From the NCBI GenBank assembly GCA_932521025.1, contig OW051471.1, positions 4,092,001 to 4,156,000 on the forward strand: 64,000 nucleotides of DNA, read 5' to 3'. Every line of letters starts with the position of its first letter. Positions within the stretch are counted from its first letter, which is position 1. The translations under genes and the position numbers were made by a program. The stretch comes from Oscheius onirici. Its lineage: Eukaryota > Nematoda > Chromadorea > Rhabditida > Rhabditidae. Under the pieces are notes generated by a model that saw nothing but the letters and a program-made list of their open reading frames with translations, was not told where the DNA came from and made no database searches. Shown here piece by piece: positions 54,355-64,000 of this stretch.

Positions 54355-55034
54355 ACCGTATTTCTTCTAATATAAGCACTGTTCTATTATAAGCACCCCA
54401 AAACAGGTGCTTTGAAAGCAGCAATTACTGCTGCTACTAGAACGACTTCAGTAATGAGCGAAAGCATCCAGTTGGAAGTGACAAGAACATTCATGATCGT
54501 GGAGAATCGAGCGGCTCATGATGATGCGGATGATCACAGCCCAAAAGGAGAATCATCATGTCGACAACAACTCGTCTGACGACGAAATTTGACCAATCAC
54601 ATCCGTTCTACTTCCCGCCTTTTCAATTTCAATAGTTTTTTGTCAATTTTATGGTACCCACTGACCCTACGTAATGTTGTTTTCGTTGTTGTTATTTAAA
54701 GTAAAAAGTTAGTAGTTCAGCAGTCTATCTGTTCCCTCTGAGAAACTGAAAGTCTTGAAAAATACGACTGGCAGTAATTTATTCGCAAGAGAAGCGAAAA
54801 TGAATAAATAATAGCAAAAAATTGTAACAAAAACGAAGCCGACGTTTACAGTGATGAAATAGAGCATGATGCTGAGCTGAAAATAGAGTGAAAATAGAAA
54901 ATTGGTACATTTTGGGATTTCCCGCCAGAATTCAGTGCGGCGCGGCCCAAAAAGCGCTGAAAACCGCGGCGCGGCCCACGAAATCAACAAGCCTGCTAGT
55001 CACTGTACTTATATTAGAAGAAATACGGTATTCC
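54355..55034. mobile_element. Terminal-inverted-repeat element with CCGTATTTCTTCTAATATAA ends
   Basis: ACCGTATTTCTTCTAATATA at the left is mirrored at 55010-55033. Just inside the left end, residues SESIQLEVTRTFMIVENRAA are open on the plus strand for about 50 codons, perhaps a transposase relic. Nested inside the right part (about 54930-55000) is the GGCGCGGCCCACGAAATCAA foldback end also found at 8266. TIRs of this sequence type are common in nematode pogo/Tc-like elements. Confidence 0.65.
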
Positions 55035-55664
55035 AGCGCATGAGAATCCGAATTTGAAGGCAGACCTATGCAAATCGCAGAGAAAACGCTGAGAGTTTAA
55101 AAGTTTTCGTCTTCCACGGAATTAGAAGCATCTACAATGGGTTGTTGGCTATTTTTTGTATCAACTGCTCAGTACTGCTCTTTTCTAAGGATAGAGCTCT
55201 TCAAAATGGCAGAAAGATTAAAATTGGGGCCATGCTAAAGCCTCAAATAAAATAAAAAGGCCCCAATTTTGTAAACAGCATGCAGTCGGGCCGGTACGGC
55301 CCGATAAATATTTTTGGCGGGAAAATATATGTTTGTAAAAATAAGGTTTTTAGTGTATTTTCGTGTTGGGAACCCATTTTTTGCGTGTTTTTTTTGTATT
55401 TTGCCGCAACATTCAATTTTTTTTTCGGCTTTTTCTTGGATTTTTTTCATGTTTTTCTCAATTTTCTTCTACATAATACAAGCAAAAATAGCAATATTTC
55501 TTGCTGAATTTGGCTAAAAGCAGTTTAAAGAGAGCGAAAAAAACAACATTTTCCCCTTTTTACGTGTTTTCACTATTTTACGGCTTGTTCGATCTGCTTT
55601 TAGCCAAATTCAGCATGTAGAGATAGTAGAACTGAGACTCACTAAAGATATGGCCGGGCGACCC
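55035..55664. repeat. AT-rich interval with short repeat arms
   Basis: 55285-55320 is a GGGCCGGTACGGCCC hairpin followed by ATATTTTTGGCGGGAA, related to element C ends. 55470-55530 is an inverted relative of 52125-52160 and 55595-55615. No gene seen. Confidence 0.5.
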
Positions 55665-56178
55665 GTTCAGGGGGACAGCCTCGAAATTGGCAAAACCACT
55701 TTAAATGTGACCCGTTTCGCGCGCGAGCCATTTTGAATTTAGCACGTTTTGAGCGCGGCCACTTTGAACTTTGCCGGTTTGCAGGTGCGACGTTTCGTTT
55801 CACTTTTACGTAATTACGTATTTTTTATTCCGCAATCTTGTCAAAGATTTTACGCTAGAAATTGATTTTTATCGAAAGACCGTTTTTACTCACCCAAAGG
55901 ATCCGAGAAGTTGATGAACACAATGGCATATGTCTGTTTGTTCTCCTATTTATTTTTTTCGCCATGAAAATAGCGTAAAAAGACAGAAAAACTAGAAAAA
56001 AAGCCTTAAGAACGAAGGATCTTTGGTAAAAGTGAAAGTGAAACGAAACGTCGCACCTGCAAAGTGGCTTCGTTCAAAGTGGCCGCGCTCAAAATGTCTG
56101 GCGCCAAAGTGGGAAATTTTCAAAACGGCTTTTGTTCAAAGTGACTTTGCCAATTTCGGGACTGTCCCCGTTCAGGTC
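55665..56178. mobile_element. Foldback element with GGGGACAG ends and target-site duplication
   Basis: The left arm (GGGGACAGCCTCGAAATTGG, then ACTTTGAACT- and GAGCGCGGCCAC-type units, GCAGGTGCGACGTTTCG at 55782) is mirrored by CGAAACGTCGCACCTGC (56043) through CAATTTCGGGACTGTCCCC (56166). GTTCAG is present on both sides. The uninterrupted sequence GACCCGTTCAGGTCCTACAT occurs at 57411-57430, so this is a clean insertion into an R1-type repeat. No coding capacity. Confidence 0.85.
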
Positions 56179-57674
56179 CTACATTTTGAATACACTTTTG
56201 GTAGTTTCTTTAGAGGGTCAGGGAGAGTGATTGGAGGAGAGTAATAAAGGAAGAATAATAAGGAAACTAGGGCTCCGTGACAGAGCGAAGTCATGAACTT
56301 CTACCTTAGCCCTGGAAGGGCGTTGCCAACCTTGTCTATTTTAAAATGCTCCCAGTTCTCTGTCTGTCGGAAGCTTTAATTGGCAATAAAAATGGAGCAA
56401 TTTGTGCGCCCAATTAAGGGGAAAGTAGTTAGTGTAACCAGTTTAGACAAGTGCGTGGACTTTGATTATTTTTGACTGAGGATAGTTTCCAGACAGTAGA
56501 GAATCAGGTGCGGGTTAGGGATACGGGAAAGCGTTCAAGGGGGTTTCTATTATAAGTTTAGCTCCAAAGGGGCGATATCACAACTAGGATAGGGGAGAAC
56601 AGGAGCACGGACAGGGATACGAGAAAGAGAGACAGAGGGACAGAGTTACGTACATAGGTGCAGATCTGTCTCTGTACTTTCAGACCTTGCGGATTGTCTT
56701 TTTGCTTCTTGTACATTATTTAAGCTTCTCTCATCTATTAATTGATCTGGAGAAGGATCAAACAGCAAACTGTTATCTGTTTTGAAAAGGACAAAACTAA
56801 GTCACTTAGCCCCGGAGGGGCGTAGCACAACTTGTCTATATTAAATTGCTCTCGCGTCTCTGTGTGCTTGTCTGTCTGTAGATAAGGATAAGGAGGGGAG
56901 CTTTGTGCGCAGACTAGAGTAACAAGTTCAGACAAGTCAGCTTAAGTAGAAGAGAAGCTTCTTCACAGGACTGCATCTGCTAGACTTTCAGGAGTTTGGA
57001 TTTAGGTGCTGCAATGGCTCGAGCCTGGGGGGGGGAATGCATTCGTGAACAGGCATTCGAGACATCTCTACTATCTAAAGCGCAATGGTGTCTGTCGTGG
57101 ACTCTGTTTGGATGTTTGTTTTTCCGGGACCACAAATTTTGGTTTTGGATGAGAACGGACAGCGATAGGAGAAGACCGGTAAGGACAAACACATTGCAGA
57201 ATGCAGGGGTGGATAGAGAGATTGTGTCGAGAAATTAGAAACAAGGGAGGATAAGTGACACAGGAACAGAAGGACATGAACATAATTGATCTGGAGAGGG
57301 AACAGATAGCAAACTGTTAACTGTTATCTATCAACTGGGGAAGGGACTGGAGAAGGGATGAGAAGAGATCGGTTGACTGTGGAAGCACAGACCAACCACT
57401 GATTGCTACGACCCGTTCAGGTCCTACATTTTAAAATTAGGCTTGGGAGGGAGTGGGATCAAATATAATTTCGGTGTTTCTTTGGAAGGTCAGGGAGAGT
57501 GACTGGAGGAGAGTAGCAAAGGAGGATTGAAAGTGAAACCACTAATGAAACCACTAATAGGGTGAACCTTGAATTAAGGAGACTCGAAACAAGTTCTGCT
57601 TCAGAGGTGACCAGCCGACTTCAACGGCTGTCGCCGTCCTGGCGCCTGCGGCCTGCCGAACTATTATGGTTTGT
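56179..57674. repeat. Long R1 composite with SINE head
   Basis: CTAGGGCTCCGTGACAGAGC (56268), CCTGGAAGGGCGTTGCCAAC (56311), the core 56360-56570, and 56640-56840, which is the inverse of 1030-1150. 57060-57150 is a SINE head. 57340-57390 holds inverted minisatellite units, 57410-57430 the empty site of the foldback above, and 57608-57660 an R2-like GACCAGCCGACTTC block. No gene seen. Confidence 0.7.
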
Positions 57675-58121
57675 TCAAAAAAAAAAAGAGAGCTCGACCG
57701 TAACCCATTTATTTCCGCGCGAGACCCTTATAACATGGAAATATAGGATACTCAGCACAGCTCGCCACACTTTTAAAACGTTGGACAAATCGACTTCGTG
57801 ACGGGACCCGTTCAAGCCATTTTCAGTTGAAACTTGGCGCAACGTTCCTGAGAAAACTACTCGCTCATTTTTCTTGTAGGTGATTCCATTGGAAAGAGCG
57901 TAGGAGAAACTACAATAATGGATAGTGGCACTTAAACTTTGCTCATGTAATCGCAGTGAAAAACAGAAAATATCGTTTTTCCCAACTATTTTATTCTGTG
58001 ATTCATTATTGTAGAACTCGATGCGACCGTCAAAATGAGACCGAACACGATCAAAAACACAGCCTGGTTGCTGAGAACTCGTTGCGTCAAGGTTTTCGAA
58101 GTTTTCAAGCCAACAGTTCAA
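57675..58121 (-). CDS. Hypothetical protein of uncertain status
   Basis: A 148-codon minus-strand frame. It begins MNCWLENFENLDATSSQQPG, continues VRSHFDGRIEFYNNESQNKI, SLSATIHYCSFSYALSNGIT and ERVVFSGTLRQ, and ends in sequence that overlaps dispersed repeat. The first about 100 residues look protein-like but I know no homologue. No splice partner was found. It may be a gene fragment trapped between repeats. Confidence 0.3.
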   Translation of the reverse strand: MNCWLENFENLDATSSQQPGCVFDRVRSHFDGRIEFYNNESQNKIVGKNDIFCFSLRLHEQSLSATIHYCSFSYALSNGITYKKNERVVFSGTLRQVSTENGLNGSRHEVDLSNVLKVWRAVLSILYFHVIRVSRGNKWVTVELSFFF

Positions 58122-58191
58122 ATTTTCTTCATTTCGCGCTCATAAAATTTGGTGGCAGTATGAATTTAGCCGAAATTTCGTACTCCCGCGC

Positions 58192-58293
58192 TGACACAGT
58201 TCGCCGAGTTCGGCATTTCAAAAAATCGTGTCGAGACCGATTACAACGAGCAGTCCTTTAAAGTGCCGAACTCGGAGGACTGTGTCATCTAAG
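58192..58293. repeat. Short hairpin repeat
   Basis: GACACAGTTCGCCGAGTTCG (58193) and its near-complement CGAACTCGGAGGACTGTGTC (58267) flank about 55 bp. It is compatible with a small MITE. It abuts the 3' side of the receptor-like gene. Confidence 0.6.
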
Positions 58294-58416
58294 TTTTCTG
58301 CTGTTTTTCCGGTCTCGCAGCGAATTAACGTTCTCACCGTCCATTGAAATCGATGCGTCACAGAGGCCGTATGGACGGTTTGTGAATGCAGATGGATCAA
58401 TGGGAAAAGGTGTTTA

Positions 58417-59037
58417 TTAGAAAGTCGAAACGTTACAATGTGGACTGGGATTAGTGGCATTGTTCGGGATCGAGTTGGCTGATCGCGAATCGAAGATCCA
58501 GGTGACAAAGTGCTTTGGATGGACGAAGAGGCGTCTGATTTCTCTATTGAACAGGGCCAGAATGAGTCTGAATTTATTTTTGCCAAAAAGGTAAAGAACA
58601 TACCCGCCACATGTGTGACCAATGGCCCATGTGCCCGTTGTGAAGAAGAACAGAGCCACTGGATGACTTGTCCAAGGAGCTATGACGTCGAAAGAAATCA
58701 ACATGAGACAGTAGACAAGTGAATTGATGACAGCTTGAAAGAAGAACCGTGCTTCCCGTACTGATTGTTTGGTACCAGTGTGGAGAGAGAGTCTCTGAAC
58801 ATGATACTTTGTACTTTTCCCACAGAGGAAAATGGAAAGGACGCCGATATTGGCCATTGTATGGAGTGTGGTCAACATTCCAAAGGCATTTCTGTATCAG
58901 TCTGATAAATTTTCAAACTTGGAAACTGACCTGAACACGGTGTTTCTGACCAAAACCGAGATGGTATTGAAAACGATGCCAGTTGCTGAGACTATACATA
59001 GGAAAACGGCACAAATGTCGTCTTGAATGTCGCTCAT
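58417..59037 (-). pseudogene. Srx-like chemoreceptor lacking the middle helices
   Basis: Exon 1 (ATG 59037) reads MSDIQDDICAVFLCIVSATG and IVFNTISVLVRNTVFR, which is TM1. The second exon starts NAFGMLTTLHTMANIGVLSI (TM2; Srx family: FG-x-L-x-x-S-x-x-IANIG). It then jumps to SVREARFFFQAVINSLVYCL (TM6) and HPVALFFFTTGTWAIGHTCG with YVLYLFGKNKFR (TM7). Srx receptors are nematode chemosensory seven-helix proteins of about 300 aa; TM3-TM5 are missing here and there is no room for them between the two parts. It is either a pseudogene with an internal deletion or a reduced protein. Confidence 0.6.
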
Positions 59038-59639
59038 CTGGAAGAGGCTAGGAAGCTGACTGGAGAAACGACGTGAAGGGACTTTCTCATCAATGTGAAA
59101 AGTGTATAGAAAAAGACATAAACAGGAAGTTCCAACTTGGAGAGAGGATATTTCTGTTCTGTCGAGACACTTTTTACGGAAGACTGCTGGAGTAATCCGA
59201 GTGTAAAGAATTGAAGTTCAAAGCCTGCTGCTTTGAGTAATCTTCTGAGTAGACGGACAAAGTGTTGCAGAGGAAATTGTCGGAATAAAAACTGGATTAG
59301 TTTCTGTATAATGGACGGACTACACCAACAGATTTATTATCCCTGTATGTACAGACAACACGATCTTCTGCTCCTAGACGTAAATGTCATCGCCAGTCAG
59401 CTTCTCCAGTGTAAGATATGTCACAGGTTTTTTGGGAGCAAGAATTTCGAGAATGGGAAATTTGGCCTGAAGAGACTGCCATTGGGGGTGCTACTGCCTT
59501 TGGCATTAGGGGTGCAGACTCCCGAGACCTCACAGATCCAAGAGGTATGGGCATTCAGATCCACACTGACATCTTCAGCCTCCACTGAAAAATTACGTTG
59601 TACTGGAAAAGTGCAAAAAACAGACAATTGATGTCTAGA

Positions 59640-60483
59640 ATTCTCATATCGAGAACGGCAGAGCAGGACCATCCGGCCACGTAGACGGCTGAAACGAACC
59701 CTGTTCCATTGTTGTCAAAGACGATTTGACTGCTTTGACTGCTTCGGATAATTCCAGTGATTCGTGCGGTAGACACTCCGTATCCGAACATGATGAAGTA
59801 GGTTCCGGGAAGAATAGGGTCTTCGGACAGGCAGGCTGGTTGTACTGTACTTGTGAAAGGAACGTCTGTTCCCATTTCGATAACGGCCATGTCGCCTTGG
59901 AAAGAGTTGTAAATTTGATTAAAATATTGAGACAACACGTATTGACTAGAGAAAAAGACCTGAAGAAGATTTTCGACAAAAGTTGAGACAAGTAACCTTG
60001 TTGATCTTGACTCCTTGAGGATCAAATTGCGAGCTGCAGTTGTTTTGAACACAGACATTAGGAGCCACGATCAGGTACCGGTCGAGGTTACGACCGGTCA
60101 TTTCGTAATGGACCGCTTCGAGTGTTCCGTTGTTTTGGTTGAAAGTCAAGAGTTTATAGACAAAATATGGAGCCTACCATAGAGCTTCGACAACCTGTCT
60201 AAAACAATGTTCAGCTGTCAAAAAAAAATCTCACTGGGTCTGAATCTCACTGGGATTTGGAGACAATCGAGACTTACGTTTTTCCAAAGTAATCTCTGGA
60301 TTCCATTTTGACGCGTGCTTCAAGGCCACAGTCTATGGAGCCTCTATTCTATTGACTTGCGGTGTGGACATGGACCTTTGGGCTAGATTGGGGGCCAATC
60401 TCTTGCCGCAAGTTTCTCGAAGAAGAGAGCTCTTGGGGGGAGAGAGGCCCAGCTGCTACCAACGAAAAGAGAAAAATGAACAT
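59640..60483 (-). pseudogene. Trypsin-like (DUF316-type) protease, decayed
   Basis: A signal peptide (MFIFLFSLVAAG, ATG 60483) is followed by a one-base shift: the in-frame continuation stops soon, while a neighbouring frame reads SSLLRETCGKRLAPN, the usual start of the mature DUF316 domain. Downstream exons give EAVHYEMTGRNLDRYLIVAP, NNCSSQFDPQGVKINK, and GDMAVIEMGTDVPFTSTVQP followed by ACLSEDPILPG and FIMFGYGVSTARITGIIRSS, the catalytic Asp region and following strands of trypsin-fold proteins. The histidine motif (AAHC type) and GDSGGP are not found. Read as a decayed or catalytically dead secreted protease homologue; 59220-59640 may hold further remnants. Confidence 0.6.
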
Positions 60484-60828
60484 GACGCTTTGTCCTCTTT
60501 GACCTATTAGCCCCTTTTATAGAAACTGATGTTTGTTCTTTCTTTTCTGAGCCATTGTTAGCCTTTTGGTGTACAGCAGCAAAAAATAATATTGGAAAGA
60601 GCCGTACTTTGCATTGGTTCATCACAGAAACTTTGACTCGAAGTTGCTCAATTCGAAGTCTTATGCTTCGACTTGTATCTGATCGCATCTCAACTTTTCA
60701 AAACATTGATAAGATTCATCTATGGATTAATCCTGACAAGTATTCCAAGTGCCTCGAGGGAGATTGCTAGTCAGTTGAGTCTCAGTCCGTCTCGAAGAAT
60801 CTCGTCTTTTGGCTCTTCTTCGCCCACG

Positions 60829-62727
60829 ATGCTCTTCTGGACAGCTCTCGCCTCCGCTCTGCTGCTCCCAAGTCTTTTCGTTTCCGCAAAAACCTGGAAT
60901 CTGGTCTCAACGAGAAGTTCTACAACAAGCGTTGATAGTAGCAGCTATTCTTCCTTTTCGAACGGAACCTCCAATGGAACATCTCTGAGTTCAGTGGAGA
61001 TGAGCAGTGCTATCCCGAATTCTACCGTCTCGAAGGAATCAGACACAACGATAATGGCAGTCGCGTATGTCCCTTCAACAACCGAGCCGCACACCAATTC
61101 TACTGATCCGATGAATGTGTCTGAGACTACGACGACGGTTCTTAATTCAACAAGTGGGACGACGTCTGCTGTTCCCTCTATCACCACAATTCCAGTTTCG
61201 AAAACAACGGTCTTTTCCACTTCCATTGAGACGATGCCTCCGACGACTGCTGCAGCTACTACCACTCCAGCCACTTCGACAACAACTTCAGTGGCGACAG
61301 AAGCAACCACAAATGGATCGATGGCCGCTGCTCAGTCGACTTCTACCGCCGCTCCCATTCCACCAACGATCAATGTCACTTCCACAGCAGAGACGACTAC
61401 AACGACGGGGAGAGCAGTTTCATCCGTTAATGATACGGCTCCAGCAACAGTCCATAGTACTAGAGAGTCGACTACGATAGCCGAAGTCTCGACCATGAAT
61501 ACAACAGATCCGACCACGGGAAGAAACATAAGACTTACTACGACTGCGGCTTCATCAATCACGTCTACTTTGGAATCTATGACATTTGAGGCAACTACAT
61601 CAACGAGTGAGACCATTACTTCTTCTGCGATGAAAAGTTCGACAGTCTCGATCACTAGTCAGTCTACGAATCTTCTTCCAACAATCACGTCTACTTTGGA
61701 ATCTACAGTTGACGCGACTACGACAGATAACAAGGCTATTGGTTTATCTACGGTGAAAACTACTCCAGTTCCATCCACTACTTTTGATCAGTCGAATACA
61801 ACGACCACTCCCATTTCAACCACGCTAGTCCTTACTACTACGACTACGAGTGTTCCGCCAACAACCACGTCTGTGTCTACTTCGGAATCTACAGTTGAAG
61901 CGACTACTGTTCTTTCTTCGACTACTCCATATCCATCCACTGCCCAGTCGCATACAACGAACACTCCGACCACTACGACTACGGCCACTACGACTACGAA
62001 TACGACTCTTCCATCAACAACCACGTCTACTTCGAAGCCAACAACAGCTGAACTAATCACAACTGCTCTGCCAACAACTGTCCCTACAACGTCGATTCCG
62101 AGTTCCATGTCGACAATAACGGTTAAGCCTACTAAAGAAGTGGTTACTACAAAAGTACAGACTACCACAATTTCTGCTCCTACTACCACAGCAACTACAA
62201 CCATTACTCCTGAGTCGAGTACACAGGCTCCTTCAACAACGACGAACACTTCGAATGTACCATTGGTGAGTACCACAAGGACGAATGAAGAGCAGAGTGC
62301 GGCCACAGAAGGAAGAACTGCTTCAGTCGAACGAAAGAAGAATGTGTCGGAGAGATTTACGGGGAGTGGTGAGACATCTGGAAGCGATATATTGGGAAGA
62401 ACAGAGGCACAGCTTGGTGGAGGATCAGGAGAGGAACAGGAAGGAAGTGACGCTCTCTTCTGGGCTCTGGTTGTCGTCAGCGTGATTGGTCTCATTGGTG
62501 GAGGAGTCGGAGTCTGCTGTTCGTGCAAGAAACTGAAGGCGAAGGAGAGTAGCAGCAAGACGAAAAAGGACGCGAGCAAGAAGAAGAGAAAGAGTCTTCT
62601 GAAAGACACGACTCTCGTGACAGATGAGACGGCCAAGTCGAGTCAGCTGCCGGTTTCGGCGAGTCCGAAGAAATCACAGCCGATGTCCGACAGTGTCAAG
62701 AAGACCGACAGCAAAATGAAGAAGTAA
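60829..62727 (+). CDS. Large mucin-like single-pass membrane protein
   Basis: A single exon of 632 codons. The ATG at 60829 was chosen because a clear signal peptide follows (MLFWTALASALLLPSLFVSA); an in-frame upstream extension to 60673 lacks such features. Residues about 25-500 are Thr/Ser-dominated with scattered N-x-T/S sites and imperfect repeats (TSTLESTVDATT-like units at 61560, 61690 and 61870). A short charged segment RKKNVSERFTGSGETSGS precedes the transmembrane helix ALFWALVVVSVIGLIGGGVG, followed by CCSCKK and a Lys-rich cytoplasmic tail of about 70 residues. Overall plan equals that of 11043-12469. Probably a heavily O-glycosylated surface mucin. The antisense 282-codon ORF is a shadow of the ACN-rich sequence. 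Confidence 0.8.
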   Translation: MLFWTALASALLLPSLFVSAKTWNLVSTRSSTTSVDSSSYSSFSNGTSNGTSLSSVEMSSAIPNSTVSKESDTTIMAVAYVPSTTEPHTNSTDPMNVSETTTTVLNSTSGTTSAVPSITTIPVSKTTVFSTSIETMPPTTAAATTTPATSTTTSVATEATTNGSMAAAQSTSTAAPIPPTINVTSTAETTTTTGRAVSSVNDTAPATVHSTRESTTIAEVSTMNTTDPTTGRNIRLTTTAASSITSTLESMTFEATTSTSETITSSAMKSSTVSITSQSTNLLPTITSTLESTVDATTTDNKAIGLSTVKTTPVPSTTFDQSNTTTTPISTTLVLTTTTTSVPPTTTSVSTSESTVEATTVLSSTTPYPSTAQSHTTNTPTTTTTATTTTNTTLPSTTTSTSKPTTAELITTALPTTVPTTSIPSSMSTITVKPTKEVVTTKVQTTTISAPTTTATTTITPESSTQAPSTTTNTSNVPLVSTTRTNEEQSAATEGRTASVERKKNVSERFTGSGETSGSDILGRTEAQLGGGSGEEQEGSDALFWALVVVSVIGLIGGGVGVCCSCKKLKAKESSSKTKKDASKKKRKSLLKDTTLVTDETAKSSQLPVSASPKKSQPMSDSVKKTDSKMKK

Positions 62728-62849
62728 CGAGTAATAAACATATGGCCTCGAACTAATTTTCTTCTTTCTGGGAATACGAGAATCGAAAGACAACTTGAAC
62801 AGTTTATGAAACAAACACGAATGAATAGAGAATCGAATAATTAAAAACT

Positions 62850-63167
62850 TCAAGGCTGGCTATCCGTGGAAGCCTCACGTCTCTTATGATGTCGCTCTTT
62901 GTGATCCATACTCTTGCCTCTGGCCACTTGCTTGATCTGACGGAATGTCTTTCTTTTCTCCTTGACGTCCTCCGAATAGTTTCTTCGTTCAGCTTCGGCT
63001 CTTTCAGCTGCGGCTTCTAAGACTCTATGTTTTAGCCATTCTCTCCTCAACTCACTCTTCTCTTTGTGCTTCTCATGACGGTAACGGCGATAGCTGTTAC
63101 GCCACTTTTCAGCAGCTTCGGCCGAGATTTCGGGGGCAGTTCTACCAAAGTTTGTGGTGTCTTTCAT
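62850..63167 (-). CDS. Highly charged basic protein, unrecognised
   Basis: The open frame extends to 63215, but a better start is MKDTTNFGRTAPEISAEAAE (63167). It continues KWRNSYRRYRHEKHKEKSEL and RREWLKHRVLEAAAERAEAE, and ends KRREASTDSQP at 62850. It is a long charged helix rich in Lys, Arg and Glu, of the kind seen in RNA-binding, ribosome-associated or mitochondrial ribosomal accessory proteins. No motif assigns it. An upstream exon around 63245-63300 is possible but not shown. Confidence 0.5.
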   Translation of the reverse strand: MKDTTNFGRTAPEISAEAAEKWRNSYRRYRHEKHKEKSELRREWLKHRVLEAAAERAEAERRNYSEDVKEKRKTFRQIKQVARGKSMDHKERHHKRREASTDSQP

Positions 63168-63409
63168 TTGGAAGGCACGGAGCACTTTGAGCTGGAAGAG
63201 CACGAGGTGAAACAAACAGGCAGTTTCTACCGAAGAAAAGTTCTACCATTTTCCCACAAGCTATGTAATTTCACGACTCGGTCATGCTCTACACTTACGA
63301 AAAGTCTACACAAAATTCGGGTCGTCCTGAATGAACATAATATATGAAAAACAAAGAAGCAGGTTTATTACAGCCAGTTAGTAAGCAGAAGACATTCAGT
63401 ATTTACAGG

Positions 63410-64000
63410 TTAGAATTTGGAAGCATATACTTTGTTATTGTTAACGTCGGAAAGCAGGCTGTTGACGAGACTTACATGGTTTCCAAGCAAAAACATCCCA
63501 CGAAGCCATAGACTTTTGCCCGAACGACGGACTGTCAGGGCTCTTGATCGGGCTCTTCGATCGAGTTCGCCGTTGATTGGGATGGGAGTGGGAGCCACCT
63601 AGGGTGTGCGTTTAGAACAGACAGAAAGAAAAGGTTGCCTCTCCTCGTCCGACCTTCCAGTTCTTCGGTAGCTTCTTGCTAGGGATTGTCGCGACAATCT
63701 GTCCCCAGATCAATTCGGAGAGACCGAGGGCTATACAGACTAACCACTGAAGAAAGCTTCAATGAGAAAGGGTACAGAAGGATACCTGATAGAGAGTCAA
63801 AGGAGCCGTTGAGAACCAGGCTCCTCCATACTGGACAATAACTATCTGTGCAATAAATGTACTGATCCAGATGACACAGAAGACTCTATTTCCAATCAAA
63901 CCCTAAAATCTATTTATATCCGAATGGAATGAGACGAACCTTGAAGACATTTCTCTCGTTGTGAACCTTCCTGGCGTTAATCTCATTGAAGACGGTCATC
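63410..64000 (-). CDS. Plasma-membrane Ca2+-ATPase, C-terminal part (runs off the window)
   Basis: Exons 64000-63940 (edge), 63902-63786, 63746-63654 and 63598-63410 join in frame. The sequence reads MTVFNEINARKVHNERNVFK, GLIGNRVFCVIWISTFIAQI, VIVQYGGAWFSTAPLTLYQW and CIALGLSELIWGQIVATIPS. These are the last transmembrane helices of P2B ATPases (vertebrate PMCA: FNEINARKVHGERNVF, QIVIVQFGG, GLGELVWGQVIATIP). The last exon carries a basic-aromatic calmodulin-binding-like stretch (SRALTVRRSGKSLWLRGM), then a short tail ending SKF. The enzyme exports cytosolic calcium. The N-terminal and catalytic regions lie beyond position 64000. Which of the nematode mca genes this is cannot be told. Confidence 0.92.

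Noticed and set aside
57071-57283. Minus-strand ORF with multiple Cys and Ser
   Set aside because: It is entirely within R1/SINE repeat sequence.
61788-62636. 282-codon antisense ORF rich in Val
   Set aside because: It is the reverse reading of ACN (Thr) codons of the mucin-like gene; such antisense frames are expected from the composition.

Overview
Source organism. This is a nematode nuclear contig, most likely a rhabditid (clade V) relative of Caenorhabditis. Introns are very short (about 36-50 nt) and end in TTTCAG or TTTTAG. Several ATGs sit directly after a TTTCAG acceptor, as expected for spliced-leader trans-splicing. Nematode-typical families are present: an Srx-like chemoreceptor, a DUF316-like trypsin relative, an EKL-1-like Tudor protein and a HORMA axis protein. 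Species identity is inferred from content only.

Layout. 1-2.9 kb: dispersed repeats, a LINE tail and a broken RNase H gene. 2.9-5.7 kb (minus): an RD3-family gene and mitochondrial ribosomal protein S11. 5.7-8.6 kb: nested inverted-repeat transposons. 8.7-10.8 kb (plus): an LKB1/PAR-4 kinase. 11.0-12.5 kb (plus): a mucin-like single-pass protein whose tail is out of frame. 12.7-20.2 kb: a small minus-strand gene, repeats and S-adenosylmethionine synthetase with introns inflated by repeats. 20.2-30.8 kb: SKA1 (plus), then a coiled-coil protein, UDP-glucuronate decarboxylase, a NuSAP-like protein and a small hypothetical (all minus). 31.1-44.1 kb: a small secreted protein, an unrecognised large gene, GINS1/PSF1, GH63 glucosidase I, an SLC38A9-like transporter and an NADH-diphosphatase Nudix enzyme. 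45.3-50.1 kb: a Tudor protein, TRAP-gamma and Sec61-beta. 50.1-57.6 kb: mostly repeats around a meiotic HORMA gene. 57.6-64 kb: a short unknown ORF, a reduced Srx-like receptor, a decayed serine protease, a second and larger mucin-like protein, a basic charged protein and the 3' end of a plasma-membrane calcium ATPase.

Functional themes. Most genes are housekeeping. Three serve the ER translocon and N-glycosylation (TRAP-gamma, Sec61-beta, glucosidase I). Several serve replication, mitosis and meiosis (GINS1, SKA1, NuSAP, HORMA). LKB1 and SLC38A9 belong to nutrient and energy sensing. Possible operon-like minus-strand pairs are GINS1 with the gene at 31.6-34.6 kb, and TRAP-gamma with the Tudor gene; each is separated by about 210-220 bp.

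The accessory interest is the repeat fraction: TA-flanked non-autonomous elements in introns, several foldback families (one apparently carrying an exon-like fragment), a tRNA-Glu-derived SINE and a modular dispersed repeat. The other notable items are two mucin-like transmembrane proteins and several decayed genes.
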